DNA of 64,000 nt from contig NZ_LR733293.1 in NCBI RefSeq assembly GCF_902506095.1, positions 4,197,476 to 4,261,475 of the forward strand, written 5' to 3'. The translations under genes and the position numbers were made by a program. Below, piece after piece: positions 54,755 to 63,841 of the stretch (position 1 is its first letter; the number at the start of each line of letters is the position of its first letter). A model generated the notes under the pieces. The model was not told where the DNA came from. It made no database searches and worked only from the letters and a program-made list of their open reading frames with translations. This DNA is from Arthrobacter sp. 9AX (lineage in GTDB: Bacteria; Actinomycetota; Actinomycetes; Actinomycetales; Micrococcaceae).

Positions 54755-55405
54755 ATGGACTCACTTCTTTACGACCTGCCAGCGCTGACCATCCGCCGGA
54801 TTTCGGTCAGCGGGATGGACAACAACGTGTACCTGCTCACCGCCAAAGCCAGCGGTGCACAGGTGCTGATCGACGCCGCGGACGACCTTCCGGCCATCCA
54901 GCAGCTGCTGCAGGACGGCGCCGGTGATACGTCAGCCGCGCCTAACCTGGCCCTGATCGCCACCACCCACCAGCACTGGGACCACGTCCGGGCGCTGGAG
55001 GAACTGGTGAAGGTTACGGGGGCGCGTACCGCTGCCGGAACGGACGACGCCGGGGCGTTGCCGGTTCGGGTGGACGTGCAGCTTAGTCACGGCGACGTTG
55101 GCAACTTCGACGGCTTTGACCTGACGGCTGTGCACCTGCGCGGCCACACACCCGGTTCGATCGCCTTTGTGTACGAGGATCCCGAGGGTCCGGCGCACAT
55201 CTTCTCCGGCGACTCCCTGTTCCCCGGCGGGGTGGGCAACACGCAGCAGGATCCCGAGCGGTTCAACCAGCTTTTGGACGACGTGACCGCGCGGCTGTTT
55301 GACGCCTACCCGGATTCAGCCATCGTGCACCCGGGCCACGGCAAACCGACAACCCTGGGGGCCGAGCGGCCGCACCTGGAGGAATGGCGCGCCCGCGGCT
55401 GGTAA
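54755..55405 (+). CDS. MBL-fold metallo-hydrolase
   Basis: A 216-residue metallo-beta-lactamase-fold protein. The metal motif reads TTHQHWDHV (about 69-77; HxHxDH with Gln and Trp in the variable places), then GHTPGSIAF, SGDSLF and VHPGHGKPT give the further His/Asp ligands. The glyoxalase II-like subgroup is the likely home; a thioester hydrolase is plausible. It starts 35 bases after the reductase. A hairpin follows and separates it from the convergent helicase gene. Confidence 0.9.
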   Translation: MDSLLYDLPALTIRRISVSGMDNNVYLLTAKASGAQVLIDAADDLPAIQQLLQDGAGDTSAAPNLALIATTHQHWDHVRALEELVKVTGARTAAGTDDAGALPVRVDVQLSHGDVGNFDGFDLTAVHLRGHTPGSIAFVYEDPEGPAHIFSGDSLFPGGVGNTQQDPERFNQLLDDVTARLFDAYPDSAIVHPGHGKPTTLGAERPHLEEWRARGW

Positions 55406-55441
55406 CTGGCCCAAGCCGGCAGCGCTGAGGGAAACCCGGTT

Positions 55442-55476
55442 TTGACGGGCTCAACCACCGGGGTAGAGCCCGTCAA
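55442..55476. terminator. hairpin terminator between MBL and helicase genes
   Basis: Perfect 11-bp stem TTGACGGGCTC / GAGCCCGTCAA with loop AACCACCGGGGTA. It shares GACGGGCTCAACCACCG with the reverse complement of the 21069 repeat. It lies between convergent genes and can serve both. Confidence 0.75.
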
Positions 55477-55492
55477 CACCTGTTGGTGCTGT

Positions 55493-57391
55493 TCAGCGGC
55501 TGCGGCGTTCGTTCGACGCCGGAGCGGAGGCGCGGCGCGGGCCGCTGCGGGCGGGACGGCCGGAGCCGCCGCCGTTGCCTGCGCTGTAGGATCCGCCGGA
55601 GGTTCCTCCGGTGTTGGAGGACCAGACAGCCTTGTTGCCGCCGGTTGCACCCGCAGCCGCGGAGCGCTGGCCACCTGAACGGCCACCGGCACCTGCCGCT
55701 GCGCGCTGCCCGGTTGCGGGGCGGCCGCTGCGCTGGCCGCCGGAGGAGGCGGGACGGCCAGTGCCACCGCGCGGGGCGTCACTGCGGGTGATGCGGGAGT
55801 CGCCCCGGCCTTCAGCAGCGCGGCCGTCCGAACCGCGGCCGGCCGATGCACGGCCACCTGCCGCGGGAACGTCGTTGCGGTGGCTGGAAGCGGTGCCGCG
55901 GCCACGGGCGTTGCGGCGGGCAGCCGCTGCGGCAATGGCGCGGTCCTCGTTCTGCTCGGCAACGCGGTCGAACGCTGCGCGGGCTTCCGTGCGGCCTTCG
56001 AATGCTGCGGCGCGGCGCTCGGCGCGGGGAACGTCGGTGCGGACGGGCTCGGCCCCCACCTTGCCGCGTCCACCACGGCCGCCACGTCCGCCGGCCGAAG
56101 GCGAAGCCTGGCGGCGGGCGCGCTTGCGCTCGGCATTGGCTCCGGTGGAGGTGCCGCCGCCCTGCTTGGAAGCCTTGGCTGCCAGGAGCGCGGCGCGGGT
56201 CCGCGGGTCAACCTTGTCCGCGATTTCACCCACAAGCTCGCCCACAATGGGAGAGGTGGCGGTGACGCGCTCGAAGCTCACGTCCACACCGGCGGCCTTC
56301 ATCAGCTTCTTCACGTCGGTCTGCTGTTCGGGCAGTGTGATGGTCACAACGGTGCCATCGGAACCTGCACGGGCGGTACGGCCTGAACGGTGCAGGTACG
56401 CCTTGTGCTCGGTGGGCGGATCAACGTGGATGACCAGTTCGACGTCGTCCACGTGCACACCACGGGCGGCGACGTCGGTGGCCACAAGGACGCGGACGTC
56501 GCCGGAAGAGAACTCGGCGAGGTTGCGGTCACGGGCGTTCTGCGAGAGGTTGCCGTGCAGGTCCACGGCGGGGATCCCGGCGTCGGTCAGCGTCTTGGCG
56601 AGTTTGCGGGCGTGGTGCTTGGTCCGCATAAAGAGGACGCGGCGGCCGGCTCCGGAGGCGAGCTCCACGATCAGCTGCTTCTTGACGGTCTGGTCGTTGA
56701 CCACCAGGACGTGGTGCTCCATGGTGGTGACCGCTGCCTGCGGATCGTCCACCGAGTGGGTGAGCGGGTTGGACAGGTAGCGCTGGACGATCTTGTCCAC
56801 ACCGTTGTCCAGGGTGGCGGAGAAGAGCAGGCGCTGGCCCTGGCTGGGGGTCATGTCCATCAGCTTCTTCACCACGGGCAGGAAGCCGAGGTCGGCCATG
56901 TGGTCGGCCTCGTCCAGGACGGTGATTTCCACGGCCTCGAGGGTGAGGATGCGCTGGCGGATCAGGTCCTCCAGGCGGCCCGGGCAGGCAATAACAATGT
57001 CGACGCCGGCGCGCAGGGCCTTCTCCTGGCGCGCTTGGGAGATGCCGCCGTAGATCACGGTGGTGTTCAGGCCGGCGGCCTTGGCCAGCGGCTCGATGGT
57101 GGCGTTGATCTGGGTGGCCAGTTCACGGGTGGGTGCCAGCACCAGGCCCATGGGGCGGCCGGGCTTGCGGAAGTACGGGGCTTCACGCTCGGCCAGGCGT
57201 GCCACCAGCGGGATGGCGAACGCGATGGTCTTGCCGGAGCCGGTGCGGCCGCGGCCCAGGACGTCGCGTCCTGCAAGGGTGTCGGGGAGGGTCTTCACCT
57301 GGATGGGGAACGGAGTTTCGATTCCCTGGGCGGTGAGGGTGTCGGCGAGGGCCTTGGGCGTGCCGAGGGCAGCAAAAGTAGTCAAAGTCAA
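55493..57391 (-). CDS. DEAD-box RNA helicase with long Arg/Gly-rich tail
   Basis: About 632 residues. The Q motif and motif I read IETPFPIQ and GRGRTGSGKT, then PTRELA, VLDEADHMADLGF, LLFSAT, LVATDVAARGVHVDDVE and HRSGRTARAG: all helicase motifs are present in residues 15-400. The last 230 residues are a disordered Arg/Gly/Ala-rich tail with RGGRGGRGK-type repeats, which bind RNA and can drive condensation. I place the start at TTG 57391 (MTLTTFAALG), behind GAAAG. A further 47-codon upstream frame is not family-like. Role: ribosome assembly or RNA decay at low temperature. Confidence 0.9.
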   Translation of the reverse strand: MTLTTFAALGTPKALADTLTAQGIETPFPIQVKTLPDTLAGRDVLGRGRTGSGKTIAFAIPLVARLAEREAPYFRKPGRPMGLVLAPTRELATQINATIEPLAKAAGLNTTVIYGGISQARQEKALRAGVDIVIACPGRLEDLIRQRILTLEAVEITVLDEADHMADLGFLPVVKKLMDMTPSQGQRLLFSATLDNGVDKIVQRYLSNPLTHSVDDPQAAVTTMEHHVLVVNDQTVKKQLIVELASGAGRRVLFMRTKHHARKLAKTLTDAGIPAVDLHGNLSQNARDRNLAEFSSGDVRVLVATDVAARGVHVDDVELVIHVDPPTEHKAYLHRSGRTARAGSDGTVVTITLPEQQTDVKKLMKAAGVDVSFERVTATSPIVGELVGEIADKVDPRTRAALLAAKASKQGGGTSTGANAERKRARRQASPSAGGRGGRGGRGKVGAEPVRTDVPRAERRAAAFEGRTEARAAFDRVAEQNEDRAIAAAAARRNARGRGTASSHRNDVPAAGGRASAGRGSDGRAAEGRGDSRITRSDAPRGGTGRPASSGGQRSGRPATGQRAAAGAGGRSGGQRSAAAGATGGNKAVWSSNTGGTSGGSYSAGNGGGSGRPARSGPRRASAPASNERRSR

Positions 57392-57668
57392 AGGTCTTTC
57401 AGGCGGTATCCGTGCGGATATCGGCCCCCGGCGCCGGTTGGGCCAGGGGGTTCGCCGAAGAAAAGTCAGGTGATCAACCAGCCTGTGCCGCTTATGCAAA
57501 GCGGCGGCCGGGACCAAATGGAACGCGTTCATCGACGCAGGATGTGCCTCTCACATGAAAAAAGCCCTGTCCCCTAAATGAAGGGGCACATGGGCATCAC
57601 TGCACATCAAGTTTCACCAGTCTACCATCCCGCGCCAGTTCCCCTTGTCCTCCCCCACCCAGGCAGGT

Positions 57669-57711
57669 AGCGCCAGGTGTCGTTTCGAGCTCCGAAGCGA
57701 CACTTGGCGCT
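57669..57711. terminator. long hairpin upstream of methyltransferase gene
   Basis: 19-bp stem AGCGCCAGGTGTCGTTTCG / CGAAGCGACACTTGGCGCT with two wobbles and a five-base loop. It lies between divergent genes, about 50 bases before the methyltransferase, so it is more likely a repeat or leader structure than a terminator. Confidence 0.55.
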
Positions 57712-57759
57712 GGCTGGTTGGGCGTTGCAAACACTGTTGCCGCAGGGCAGGGTTGAGGC

Positions 57760-58512
57760 ATGACGGAACACGCGGCCCACCAGCATGAACACCAGGCAAC
57801 GCACGACGGCGGCCCCCGCCTCCCGGGGCACGCCGACTCCGCGGATGGTCAGGGAATCAGGGACGCGGCCGCCCTGTGGGATGAGCGGTACCGCAGCAAG
57901 CCCCAGATCTGGAGCGGCAAGCCGAACCCGCAGTTCGTGCGGGAGGCCGGCGGACTCCGGCCGGGACATGCGCTGGACCTTGGCTGCGGCGAAGGGGCGG
58001 ACGCGATCTGGCTTGCCCAGCACGGCTGGACCGTCACCGCCGTCGACGTTTCCGCCGTCGCGCTGGAACGGGCGCAGGGACACGAGAAGGCGGCCCTGGC
58101 GCGGGAAAGCGTGCACGCGGCCGAGGGGGCCATCGCCAGCCGGATCCATTGGCAGCAGGCCGACCTGGAGCAGTGGCAGCCCGCGGACTTGTATGACCTG
58201 GTGACCTCGCAGTTCCTCCATTCCCAAGAGCTGGCCTGGCAGGGGCCGCTTCGCGCTGCGGCGTCGGCCGTGAAACCCGGCGGCACTCTGCTGGTGGTGG
58301 GCCATCACCCGGACCGGTTGCCGCCGTGGGGAGGGGCCCACGCCCACCACAACATGTTTTACACGGCTGATGAACTGGTCGGGGAGCTGGAACTGGACGG
58401 CCCCGGGTGGCAGTTGGAAGTGCAGACCAGCCGGGAACGGCCGGTGACCGGACCGGAGGGCGAACAGGCCACCATCGCGGACGTGGTTCTGCGCGCCACC
58501 CGCCTTGCCTGA
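57760..58512 (+). CDS. class I SAM-dependent methyltransferase
   Basis: A 250-residue protein. A His-rich start (MTEHAAHQHEHQATHDGG) is followed by the SAM-binding fold: motif I ALDLGCGEGADAIWLA (about 71-86), acidic end of strand 2 VTAVDVS, and motif IV-like DLVTSQFLHSQEL. It resembles small thiopurine or tellurite-type methyltransferases (TehB group), as suggested by AALWDERYRSKPQIWSGKPNP. The His-rich end may bind metal. Substrate unknown. Confidence 0.88.
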   Translation: MTEHAAHQHEHQATHDGGPRLPGHADSADGQGIRDAAALWDERYRSKPQIWSGKPNPQFVREAGGLRPGHALDLGCGEGADAIWLAQHGWTVTAVDVSAVALERAQGHEKAALARESVHAAEGAIASRIHWQQADLEQWQPADLYDLVTSQFLHSQELAWQGPLRAAASAVKPGGTLLVVGHHPDRLPPWGGAHAHHNMFYTADELVGELELDGPGWQLEVQTSRERPVTGPEGEQATIADVVLRATRLA

Positions 58513-58523
58513 TTCCCAAGGGA

Positions 58524-58578
58524 TTTTGTCCATTTGTGCAGATTTCAAGGGCCTCCAAGTCTGCATACGTGGACAAAA
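58524..58578. repeat. TTGTCCA/TGGACAA hairpin element, copy B
   Basis: Arms TTTTGTCCA (58524) and TGGACAAAA (58570), inner TGTGCAGA and TCTGCATA. Same design as copy A at 35552. It lies between the convergent methyltransferase and MFS genes, which it probably terminates both ways. Confidence 0.65.
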
Positions 58579-58580
58579 AC

Positions 58581-59981
58581 TCAGGGGGTTTTGGTGGTGA
58601 CCCGGGGCGCAACGGCCACCGCGGCTGCGGCGAGCACAGCGGTCAGCAGAAAGACCCCGGCGAAGGATGCCGCCGTCGTCGTAAATGCCGTGAAGACGAT
58701 GCCTGTGGTGGCCAGCGCCAGCGCACCGCCCAGCGAGTCCGAGATGGACATGGCCGAGCTGTTGAAGCCCTCGTTCTCCTTAGTGGAGAGGGCCAGTGTC
58801 ATCACGCTCAGGCGCGGGTACAGCAGGCCCATCCCGCCGCCCGCGAGGATCCAGCCGGCAATCACGACGGCGGGCGGCCAGTGCAGCGCGGCGGTCGCCA
58901 GTGCGAGGAGTACAGCCCCGAGGACCATCACGGAGCCGATCCGGACGGCACCGCGGTGGGACAACCGGGGGCCGAGCCGCCCCTGGACTGCCGCGGCGCC
59001 AGCCCAGGCGAGTGCGCCGCCGGTGAGGGTGAGGCCCGCGAAAGTGGGCTGGAAGGCATACTGCTCGATCAGCAGGTATGGCAGGTAGACCTCCGCGCCA
59101 AAGAACCCGGCAGAGGCGAGCCCGCGCACCAGGATCACGCTGGGCAGGCCGCGGCGGGCGGCGAGCGTACCCCGCGGCACCAATGGCCGCACGGCCACCA
59201 GGGCAATCACGACGGCGGCCACCGCCAGGAGCGCCGGCGCCGCAGGGAATGCCGGGAGGCGGGCCTCCCGCGAGAGATTAAGGCCGAGCACGGCAAGTGC
59301 GGCCAGGCTGGCCCAGGCGATCCGCCGCGGGGCCCATGGGGTGGGCGGTTTGTCCCCGGCACTGCCCTGCCCTTGGACGGGTGCCAGGTTGCGCAGCACC
59401 GGAACGATCATCACCAGCGCAGGAATGACCAGGCCCACCACCCCCAGGAACACCCAGTGCCAGCTGAACGCCTGCGCCACGATTCCGGCAGCGAACGGCC
59501 CCACCAAGGACGGGATCACCCAGGCTGCGGAGAATGCGGCGAAGATCTTCGGGTGCAGCACCCCCGGGTAGATACGGGCCACAAGGACGTACAGCGCCAC
59601 CGTCAGGGCACCGCCCCCGAGCCCCTGCACCAGCCGGCCTGCCACCAGCAGCGGCATGGAGACGGCGGTGCCCGCAATCAGCAGGCCCGCCACGAACAGC
59701 ACCACCGAGCTGTAGAGGGGAACGGTGGGGCCACGGCGGTCGGACCAGTTGCCGGCCGCAACCATGCCGATGACTCCGGTGGCCAGCGGTCCGGCGAACG
59801 CAAGGGCGTAGAGGTCGGCGCCGCGCAGTTCCCGGCTCACCACCGGCATGATGGTGGTCACCGCAAGGGATTCGAACGCGGCCAGGAACACCAGCGCGCA
59901 CGTGCCGATGGTCACCCACAGGTACGGCCGGTGCAGGATGCCGGACCGGGTGTCTGCCGGTGGAAGGGTTGTGTCGCGCAC
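58581..59981 (-). CDS. MFS transporter, drug-efflux type
   Basis: A 466-residue major facilitator with about fourteen hydrophobic segments. MPVVSRELRGADLYALAF opens helix 2, ATGVIGMVAAGNWSDRRGPTV is the A-motif loop (NWSDRRG), and LVQGLGGGALTVALYV is the motif C-like antiporter region. It resembles multidrug DHA2-type exporters. Substrate unknown. Its stop lies at the edge of the hairpin copy B. Upstream lies the Lrp-type regulator gene in the same direction, 84 bases away. Confidence 0.9.
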   Translation of the reverse strand: MRDTTLPPADTRSGILHRPYLWVTIGTCALVFLAAFESLAVTTIMPVVSRELRGADLYALAFAGPLATGVIGMVAAGNWSDRRGPTVPLYSSVVLFVAGLLIAGTAVSMPLLVAGRLVQGLGGGALTVALYVLVARIYPGVLHPKIFAAFSAAWVIPSLVGPFAAGIVAQAFSWHWVFLGVVGLVIPALVMIVPVLRNLAPVQGQGSAGDKPPTPWAPRRIAWASLAALAVLGLNLSREARLPAFPAAPALLAVAAVVIALVAVRPLVPRGTLAARRGLPSVILVRGLASAGFFGAEVYLPYLLIEQYAFQPTFAGLTLTGGALAWAGAAAVQGRLGPRLSHRGAVRIGSVMVLGAVLLALATAALHWPPAVVIAGWILAGGGMGLLYPRLSVMTLALSTKENEGFNSSAMSISDSLGGALALATTGIVFTAFTTTAASFAGVFLLTAVLAAAAVAVAPRVTTKTP

Positions 59982-60065
59982 GCTGTTGGGCCGATCGGTT
60001 GCTGATTGACGTGTTCCACAGCATAGCCGCAGGGCCCGACAGGCCTGCCCGGCGCTTGCCGGAAC

Positions 60066-61106
60066 CTACCCCGCGCTTGCCACCGCGGCCGGGACGATGA
60101 CGCGCCCCGTGGCGGTGGAGTCCCGGTTCAGCATCCAGCCCACCCGTTTGACGGTACTGAGCATCACCACGCTCTCCACGAGGTCGATTCCCGGGATCCG
60201 CTGCTGCAGGGCCAGCTCGGCGCTCATCACATCGGCCAGCGACTGCAGCCACATGACGATCACGAAGTTGGTGCGGCCGGTGGTGGAGGCGCTGAGCCGG
60301 ACGTTGCGGAGGCCCCGGAGTTCGGCGGCCGCAGCCTCATGCCGCCCTGGCGGAACATTGGCGAACCACTGGCAGGTGACGGGATAGCCTGAGAACTTTT
60401 GCGCCACTTCGCAGCGGAAGGAGAGGACCCTGCTGGCGAGGACGCGGTTCAGCTGCCGCTGGACGGTGGCAGGGTGGCGGCCCAGCGCACGGGCAATGTC
60501 GGCCGCCGTCGCCCGCCCGTCCTTTGCCAGGAAGGGCAGCAGGGCCTGATGGCTTCCAGGCAGGGGCTCGACGACGGCTTCCGGGGGCGCGGATCCTGCC
60601 GCCTCCGGGCCTGCCTTGGCCTGCAGCGCCGCGACCTGGGCGCGGTCCAGAACATTCAGGCGCCAGGCGTAGCCACCGGAGTGCAGCCTGGTACACAGCG
60701 CGGTCTGGTATTTCAGCAGTCCTTCAATGTCCTGGAGCCGTGAGGCCACGGCTGTAGTGAACTCCTCGAGGGACTGCGTGAGGACGGTCAGCATGAGGTC
60801 ACGGTTGCTGGCGGCTTCCTCGATGGTGACAATCTCCGGGACCGCTGCCAGCGCCTCGGTCACCTCGGCACGGCGGTGCATCTCGCAGTCGATGTCCACC
60901 AGGGCCAGGCACATTTGTTTGGGGTCACCCATCAGGTGGGCCGTCACCCACGCGGCACCCGCACCGCGGACCCGTTCCCACCGGGCGGCAAGGGTGGTGG
61001 CGTGGACGCCCAGGATTTCGCCGGCGTCAGCCCAGCTGATCCTTGGTGCGATCTCCAGCGCGTTGATAAGCGCCAGGTCCTCCTCACTCAGTTCCATGAT
61101 CCCCAT
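60066..61106 (-). CDS. tandem Lrp/AsnC-type transcriptional regulator
   Basis: About 346 residues made of two Lrp/AsnC units. Unit 1 (3-150) has the HTH ALINALEIAPRISWADAGE-ILGVHATTLAARWERV and an effector part MCLALVDIDCEMH. Unit 2 (about 190-346) has LPFLAKDGRATAADIARALG, RHPATVQRQLNR, and a second RAM-like region. Single Lrp proteins are about 150 residues, so this is an internal duplication or fusion seen in actinobacteria. ATG 61106 or 61097 are both possible starts. It is divergent from the M20 gene and probably controls it. Confidence 0.88.
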   Translation of the reverse strand: MGIMELSEEDLALINALEIAPRISWADAGEILGVHATTLAARWERVRGAGAAWVTAHLMGDPKQMCLALVDIDCEMHRRAEVTEALAAVPEIVTIEEAASNRDLMLTVLTQSLEEFTTAVASRLQDIEGLLKYQTALCTRLHSGGYAWRLNVLDRAQVAALQAKAGPEAAGSAPPEAVVEPLPGSHQALLPFLAKDGRATAADIARALGRHPATVQRQLNRVLASRVLSFRCEVAQKFSGYPVTCQWFANVPPGRHEAAAAELRGLRNVRLSASTTGRTNFVIVMWLQSLADVMSAELALQQRIPGIDLVESVVMLSTVKRVGWMLNRDSTATGRVIVPAAVASAG

Positions 61107-61230
61107 TGTTCCCCAGCAGTGCACAAAACGTGGGGCCATGAACCGGGCACTGCATTTTTCGAGGACTTCTGACGAATGTGAACCAAGTCACCGGACACTG
61201 GACACAGCCCATTCTTTGGAGGAGCAAGAA

Positions 61231-62499
61231 ATGACCATCACCGCCGCGGCCAGGGAACTCCAGCCCCAGTTGATCCGGTTCCGCCACGCCATGCACCAGG
61301 AACCGGAAATCGGCCTCAACCTGCCCCGGACGCAGGAGAAAGTCCTTCAGGCCTTGGACAGCCTGCCCTACGAGATCACCGTTGGCAAGGACACGACGTC
61401 GGTCACGGCGGTCCTGCGCGGAACCGGCGGCACAGCAGGCTCAGGGGACGAAGCGCCCGGGGAAGCCGGCCACGGCCGGCGCGTGACGCCGTCGGTCCTC
61501 CTTCGCGCCGACATGGACGGCCTGCCCGTCCAGGAGAAGACCGGCGTCGACTACACCTCCCGCCTGGATGGTGCCATGCACGCCTGCGGCCATGACCTCC
61601 ACACCGCCATGCTGACCGGCGCCGCCGCCCTGCTGGCCGAGAACCGTCATAAACTGGCGGGCGACGTGGTCCTGATGTTCCAGCCCGGCGAGGAAGGCTT
61701 CGACGGCGCCGGCTACATGATCCGCGAAGGCGTCCTGGACGCCCCCGGCCGCCGCGTGGACGCCGCCTACGGCATGCACGTGTTCTCCTCGCTGGAGCCG
61801 CACGGAACGTTCGCCACGAAGCCCGGCGTGATGCTCAGCGCCTCCGACGGCCTGGTGGTCACCGTGCTGGGCGCCGGAGGCCATGGCTCCGCGCCGCACG
61901 CTGCCAAGGATCCCGTGACGGCAGCAGCCGAGATGGTCACCGCACTGCAGGTAATGATCACCCGGCAGTTCAACATGTTCGATCCCGTGGTGCTCTCCGT
62001 CGGTGTCCTCCACGCCGGCACCAAGCGCAACGTCATCCCCGAAACGGCCCGGATCGAAGCCACCATCCGAACCTTCTCGGAGGCCTCCCGCGAAAGGCTG
62101 ATGGACTCGATTCCGCGGCTGCTGAAGGGCATCGCGTCGGCACACGGCCTGGAAGTCGACGTCGACTACCAGCAGGAGTACCCCCTCACCATCACGGACG
62201 AGGACGAAACCCATACCGCCGAGAACGTCATCACGGAGCTGTTCGGCGAGTCCAGGCTCTCCCGCTGGGCCACTCCCCTGAGCGGTTCGGAGGACTTCTC
62301 CCGGGTGCTGGCCGAAGTGCCGGGCACCTTCATCGGCCTCAGTGCCGTCCCCCGCGGCGCCGACCACGCAGCGTCCCCGTTCAACCACTCACCGTACGCA
62401 ACGTTCGACGACGGCGTGCTGGCTGACGGCGCCGCGCTCTACGCCGAGCTGGCAATGCAGCGTTTGGCCGCCCTTTCGCACTCCCGCACCAACTCCTGA
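61231..62499 (+). CDS. M20-family amidohydrolase (carboxypeptidase/aminoacylase type)
   Basis: A 422-residue metallo-amidohydrolase. Metal ligands are visible as Cys119 and His121 (MHACGHDLHTAML), Glu154-Glu155 (QPGEEGFDGAG), a His in GAGGHGSAPH, and a C-terminal His in FNHSPYATFDDG. It resembles hippurate hydrolase or N-acyl-amino-acid amidohydrolase. ATG 61231 has GGAGGAG upstream. A divergent Lrp-type regulator and a downstream MHS permease suggest that it hydrolyses an imported acylated or amino-acid-like compound. The longer open frame from 60727 is antisense to the regulator. Confidence 0.93.
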   Translation: MTITAAARELQPQLIRFRHAMHQEPEIGLNLPRTQEKVLQALDSLPYEITVGKDTTSVTAVLRGTGGTAGSGDEAPGEAGHGRRVTPSVLLRADMDGLPVQEKTGVDYTSRLDGAMHACGHDLHTAMLTGAAALLAENRHKLAGDVVLMFQPGEEGFDGAGYMIREGVLDAPGRRVDAAYGMHVFSSLEPHGTFATKPGVMLSASDGLVVTVLGAGGHGSAPHAAKDPVTAAAEMVTALQVMITRQFNMFDPVVLSVGVLHAGTKRNVIPETARIEATIRTFSEASRERLMDSIPRLLKGIASAHGLEVDVDYQQEYPLTITDEDETHTAENVITELFGESRLSRWATPLSGSEDFSRVLAEVPGTFIGLSAVPRGADHAASPFNHSPYATFDDGVLADGAALYAELAMQRLAALSHSRTNS

Positions 62500-62525
62500 T
62501 CCACCCTCCCAGGAAGAGAACTGAG

Positions 62526-63815
62526 ATGACCACTATCGTGAACCCGCAGCGCGCGGCGCGTACTGCCATGCGGAAAACCATCGTTGGTACCGGGATCGGC
62601 AATGCCGTGGAGTGGTACGACTGGGCGATCTACGCCACCTTCACCCCCTTCATCGCCAGCCAGTTGTTCAGCAAGGCGGACCCGGCGTCGGCCGTCCTGT
62701 CCACCCTGGCGATCTTCGCCGTGGGCTTTGTGGCACGGCCCTTCGGCGGCTTCCTTTTCGGCTGGATCGGGGACCGGGTGGGCCGCAAAACCTCCATGAC
62801 ACTGGCCGTGGGGCTCGCGTCCCTGGGCAGCCTGATGATCGGCATCGCCCCCGCGTTCGCGAGCGTCGGCGCCTGGGCGTCCCTGATGCTGCTGGCGGCC
62901 CGGCTGGTGCAGGGCCTGGCACACGGCGGCGAGCTGCCGTCGTCGCAAACGTATCTCTCCGAAATGGCGCCGAAGGAAAAGCGCGGCTTCTGGGCCACTC
63001 TGATCTATACCTCGGGCACGGTGGGCATCCTGTTCGGCACGCTCCTGGGCGCGGTCCTGAACATGGCGCTGAGCACCGAGGCCATGAACGCCTGGGGCTG
63101 GCGGATCCCGTTCCTGATCGGCGCGGCGCTGGGGCTGTACGCGCTGATCATGCGGTCCCGGCTGCACGAGACCGAGGCCTTCGAAAGCGAATCCGTCCGC
63201 GAGAAGCGCGCTCCGATCTGGCCGCAGGTGGTCCGCCACCGCAAGCAGGCGCTGCAGGTCATCGGCCTGACTGTCGGGCTCACGGTGATCTATTACATCT
63301 GGGGTGTTGTTGCCCCCAGCTACGCCACCACCGCCCTGAAGATCGACCGCGGCGAAGCCCTCTGGGCCGGAGTGATCGGCAACATCGTGTTCATCGCGGC
63401 GCTGCCGGTGTGGGGCAAACTGTCAGACAGGATCGGCCGCAAGAAGGTGCTGTGGTCCGGTGCCATTGGGTCTGCGGTGATGCATTTCCCCATGACCTGG
63501 CTGCTGAAGGACTCGGCCTGGCAGCTGGCCGTCGGCATGTCCGTGATGCTGATCTTCATCGCCGCGAGCGCCGCCATTGTGCCGGCCGTGTACGCCGAAC
63601 TGTTCCCCACCAGCATCCGTACCGTGGGCGTGGGCGTCCCGTACTCCATCTGCGTGGCACTGTTCGGCGGCACCGCCCCGTACCTGCAGCAGTGGCTGGG
63701 CACCACCCTCCACATGCCGGACCTGTTCAACGTCTACGCCGTGCTGCTGCTCGTAGTGAGTGCAGCGTTCGTCTTCACCATCCCGGAGACCAAGGGCAAG
63801 GACCTGACGCACTAG
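62526..63815 (+). CDS. MFS metabolite:H+ symporter (MHS family)
   Basis: A 429-residue permease with twelve helices. The family start GNAVEWYDWAIYATF (about 24-38), the loop GWIGDRVGRKTSM (about 78-90), VQGLAHGGELPSSQTYL and WGKLSDRIGRKKVLW are MHS/ShiA-ProP signatures. It imports organic acids or zwitterions with protons. It begins 26 bases after the M20 gene and is likely co-transcribed, supplying its substrate. The transported compound is unknown. Confidence 0.93.
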   Translation: MTTIVNPQRAARTAMRKTIVGTGIGNAVEWYDWAIYATFTPFIASQLFSKADPASAVLSTLAIFAVGFVARPFGGFLFGWIGDRVGRKTSMTLAVGLASLGSLMIGIAPAFASVGAWASLMLLAARLVQGLAHGGELPSSQTYLSEMAPKEKRGFWATLIYTSGTVGILFGTLLGAVLNMALSTEAMNAWGWRIPFLIGAALGLYALIMRSRLHETEAFESESVREKRAPIWPQVVRHRKQALQVIGLTVGLTVIYYIWGVVAPSYATTALKIDRGEALWAGVIGNIVFIAALPVWGKLSDRIGRKKVLWSGAIGSAVMHFPMTWLLKDSAWQLAVGMSVMLIFIAASAAIVPAVYAELFPTSIRTVGVGVPYSICVALFGGTAPYLQQWLGTTLHMPDLFNVYAVLLLVVSAAFVFTIPETKGKDLTH

Positions 63816-63841
63816 TTCTCCCAACTAAGGAGCGCCAAGTG

